DNA of 6,556 nucleotides from Bacteroidales bacterium GP2 (GTDB taxonomy: Bacteria; Bacteroidota; Bacteroidia; Bacteroidales; Muribaculaceae): NCBI GenBank assembly GCA_001701115.1, contig DAAJ01000041.1:1-6556 (forward strand), read 5' to 3'. Position numbers and translations under genes: made by a program. The notes beneath the pieces are model-generated. The model saw nothing but the letters and a program-made list of their open reading frames with translations. It was not told the origin of the DNA and did not search any database. Of this stretch, positions 5,642-6,556 are shown one piece after another; the stretch's first letter is position 1, and each line of letters opens with the position of its first letter.

Positions 5642-6348
5642 CAACTTCCACATATATTATAGAGCATCCCGCGCTCGGGCAGGTAATTGTGCGCCTTAAC
5701 CCGCAAGCTACCAGAATCAGCGGAAGGTGGAAGCAGGGCAAAGTGCAGCTGACTGCACCGGCACGTGCCGCCAAATACCGCATATCCCAAGCACTGGACT
5801 TACTTGCGCAACGGCTCTTGGAACGGAAACCGCAGTTCGGTTACCGGGAAAACCAAAGCATCATCTGCCCCGGCATCACGTTCACCATTGTGCGCCAGAA
5901 CTTTCGCCCCGACATGATTATTGCAACGCGGCAACTTCCGGAAACAAAAATACAGGTCGGCACGAATATCGACATGGACTCAGAGACCGCAATAGCGTCT
6001 ATAAGCAAAGCGCTTTGCAGCATTGCAAACCATTATGCACCGGGGCTATTGCTACCACGCGCCAAAGAGATAGCGGAGAGCATCGGGATTGCACCAGAGA
6101 AGTGGCGGATTGGCAGAGGGTTGCGCACCCTCGGCACCTGCAGCAGCGGCAAGACTATCACACTCAGCAGCGCGCTTGTATTTCTGCCACAGGAATTGAG
6201 GGACTACATTGTATGCCATGAACTTGCCCATCTCACTGAAATGAACCATTCGGCAACCTTTCATGCCTTGTGCAACCGCTATTGTGGCGGAAAAGAAGCC
6301 GAACTCCGCGCCCGTCTCAAAACATTCCCATTCCCTGTCCTCCGCTGA
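5638..6348 (+). CDS. YgjP-like (DUF45) zinc metallopeptidase
   Basis: The 236-residue protein carries the zinc-peptidase signature of the YgjP/DUF45 family: ELRDYIVCHELAHLTEMNHSATF (186-208), with zinc ligands His194 and His198, catalytic Glu195, and a third ligand probably His204 in the NHS segment. The preceding block LGTCSSGKTITLSSALVFLP (165-184) corresponds to the family's usual WGSCS...L...L..LP stretch, but the tryptophan is replaced by Leu165. The N-terminal half has the usual strand-rich opening (IIEHPALGQVIVRL, KVQLTAPA). No signal peptide or membrane helix is seen, so it is likely cytoplasmic. Substrates of the family are not well established. Start 5638 gives the ATGA overlap with nadK and matches the family start; an in-frame ATG at 5620 would add six residues inside nadK and is less likely. 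It is the last gene of its unit; no clear terminator follows. Confidence 0.88.
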   Translation: MTTSTYIIEHPALGQVIVRLNPQATRISGRWKQGKVQLTAPARAAKYRISQALDLLAQRLLERKPQFGYRENQSIICPGITFTIVRQNFRPDMIIATRQLPETKIQVGTNIDMDSETAIASISKALCSIANHYAPGLLLPRAKEIAESIGIAPEKWRIGRGLRTLGTCSSGKTITLSSALVFLPQELRDYIVCHELAHLTEMNHSATFHALCNRYCGGKEAELRARLKTFPFPVLR

Positions 6349-6380
6349 CCCATATACGGCACGCGGCACCCGCAGCTGTG

Positions 6381-6433
6381 TATCTCCCCTTATACTTGTA
6401 TCAATATGACGCACCGGGGAGCGCGTCCCGATA
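6381..6433. repeat. Intergenic hairpin repeat, copy 1
   Basis: It begins TATCTCC, ends CCCGATA, and shares a 31-base core (6403-6433) with copy 2 at 29 of 31 positions; core-to-core distance is 87 bases. The core can fold: GACGCAC (6408-6414) against GCGCGTC (6421-6427) with one A-C mismatch at 6413/6422. A competing pairing joins CTCCCC (6384-6389) with GGGGAG (6416-6421). Read as minus-strand RNA the mismatch becomes a G-U wobble. Confidence 0.7.
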
Positions 6434-6437
6434 TGGA

Positions 6438-6465
6438 GGAGGCAAAGCGCGGGACTCCTGCCTCC
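6438..6465. repeat. Stem-loop between the two repeat copies
   Basis: GGAGGCA (6438-6444) is exactly complementary to TGCCTCC (6459-6465), enclosing a 14-base loop containing GCGCGGGAC. It lies in the spacer between the two repeat copies and may be part of the same repeated unit, of which only this one spacer is visible. Confidence 0.45.
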
Positions 6466-6468
6466 GTA

Positions 6469-6520
6469 TATCTCCTTTGTGTTTGCGTGAATATGACGCG
6501 CCGGAGAGCGCGTCCCGATA
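6469..6520. repeat. Intergenic hairpin repeat, copy 2
   Basis: It begins TATCTCC and ends CCCGATA like copy 1; the core is 6490-6520. The core forms a perfect 7-bp stem, GACGCGC (6495-6501) with GCGCGTC (6508-6514), around a 6-base loop CGGAGA. TCTCC (6471-6475) can instead pair with GGAGA (6503-6507), paralleling the alternative pairing in copy 1. The first half between TATCTCC and the core is poorly conserved. Confidence 0.7.
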
Positions 6521-6524
6521 GTAG

Positions 6525-6555
6525 CCTCGTGGTTAAGCGATAGCGCAACCCGAGG
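6525..6555. repeat. Stem-loop at the right edge
   Basis: CCTCG (6525-6529) pairs with CGAGG (6551-6555), and after a one-base bulge GGTT (6531-6534) pairs with AACC (6547-6550); an inner GC/GC pair closes a GATA loop after a two-base mismatch. It ends one base before the window edge, so its continuation is unseen. No U-run is visible, so a terminator role is unproven; it may be part of the same intergenic repeat cluster. Confidence 0.5.
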
Positions 6556-6556
6556 T

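Noticed and set aside
5727..6221. Open frame of 164 codons inside the metallopeptidase gene
   Set aside because: Different frame of a gene with clear HExxH and family motifs; composition rich in Cys, His and Arg with no domain.
6381..6520. CRISPR array
   Set aside because: Only two copies, imperfect, with a spacer that itself folds, and no cas genes.
6270..6521. Possible repeat-containing small protein with YDAPxSASR twice
   Set aside because: The frame starts inside the peptidase gene, the 87-base period only happens to be divisible by three, and the differences between copies fit hairpin preservation better than coding.

Overview
The window looks like chromosomal DNA of a Bacteroidota bacterium, most likely order Bacteroidales and possibly Muribaculaceae (the family level is a guess). 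The reasons are TAnnTTTG-type -7 promoter boxes, no Shine-Dalgarno sequences before the starts, a PdxJ with the N-I-N-K start I associate with this group, and a TonB-like protein with a glycine/serine/asparagine-rich segment before its C-terminal domain. The divergent neighbourhood of nadK and pdxJ-exbB-exbD-tonB is also one I recall from Bacteroidales.

Left part, minus strand. A TolC-family outer membrane efflux protein runs off the left edge; it has its own promoter-like sequence in the 160-base gap upstream. To its right, a minus-strand cluster transcribed right to left reads pdxJ (pyridoxine 5'-phosphate synthase), an ExbB/TolQ proton channel, ExbD/TolR, and a TonB/TolA-like transducer. 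The last three form one inner-membrane machine that uses the proton gradient to energise outer-membrane processes. pdxJ makes the vitamin B6 cofactor precursor and is an unrelated housekeeping gene sharing the transcription unit.

Middle, 4219-4373. This is the divergent control region. Two TAnnTTTG boxes face each other inside an imperfect 30-base inverted repeat whose outer arms are a perfect 10-base AAATGTGATT palindrome pair. This is the most interesting regulatory signal in the window.

Right part, plus strand. A compact three-gene unit holds a 126-residue protein that resembles only the C-terminal ACT-like domain of the CBS-domain protein I recall next to nadK in Bacteroides, then NAD kinase, then a YgjP-like (DUF45) zinc metallopeptidase whose start overlaps the nadK stop as ATGA. 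After it lies about 200 bases of non-coding DNA with two copies of a hairpin-forming repeat 87 bases apart and a further stem-loop at the right edge.

I do not see a new defence system, mobile element, CRISPR array, tRNA or rRNA. The gene content is mostly core genome; the novelty is in the symmetric promoter region, the domain-reduced CBS-family relative and the 3' repeats.
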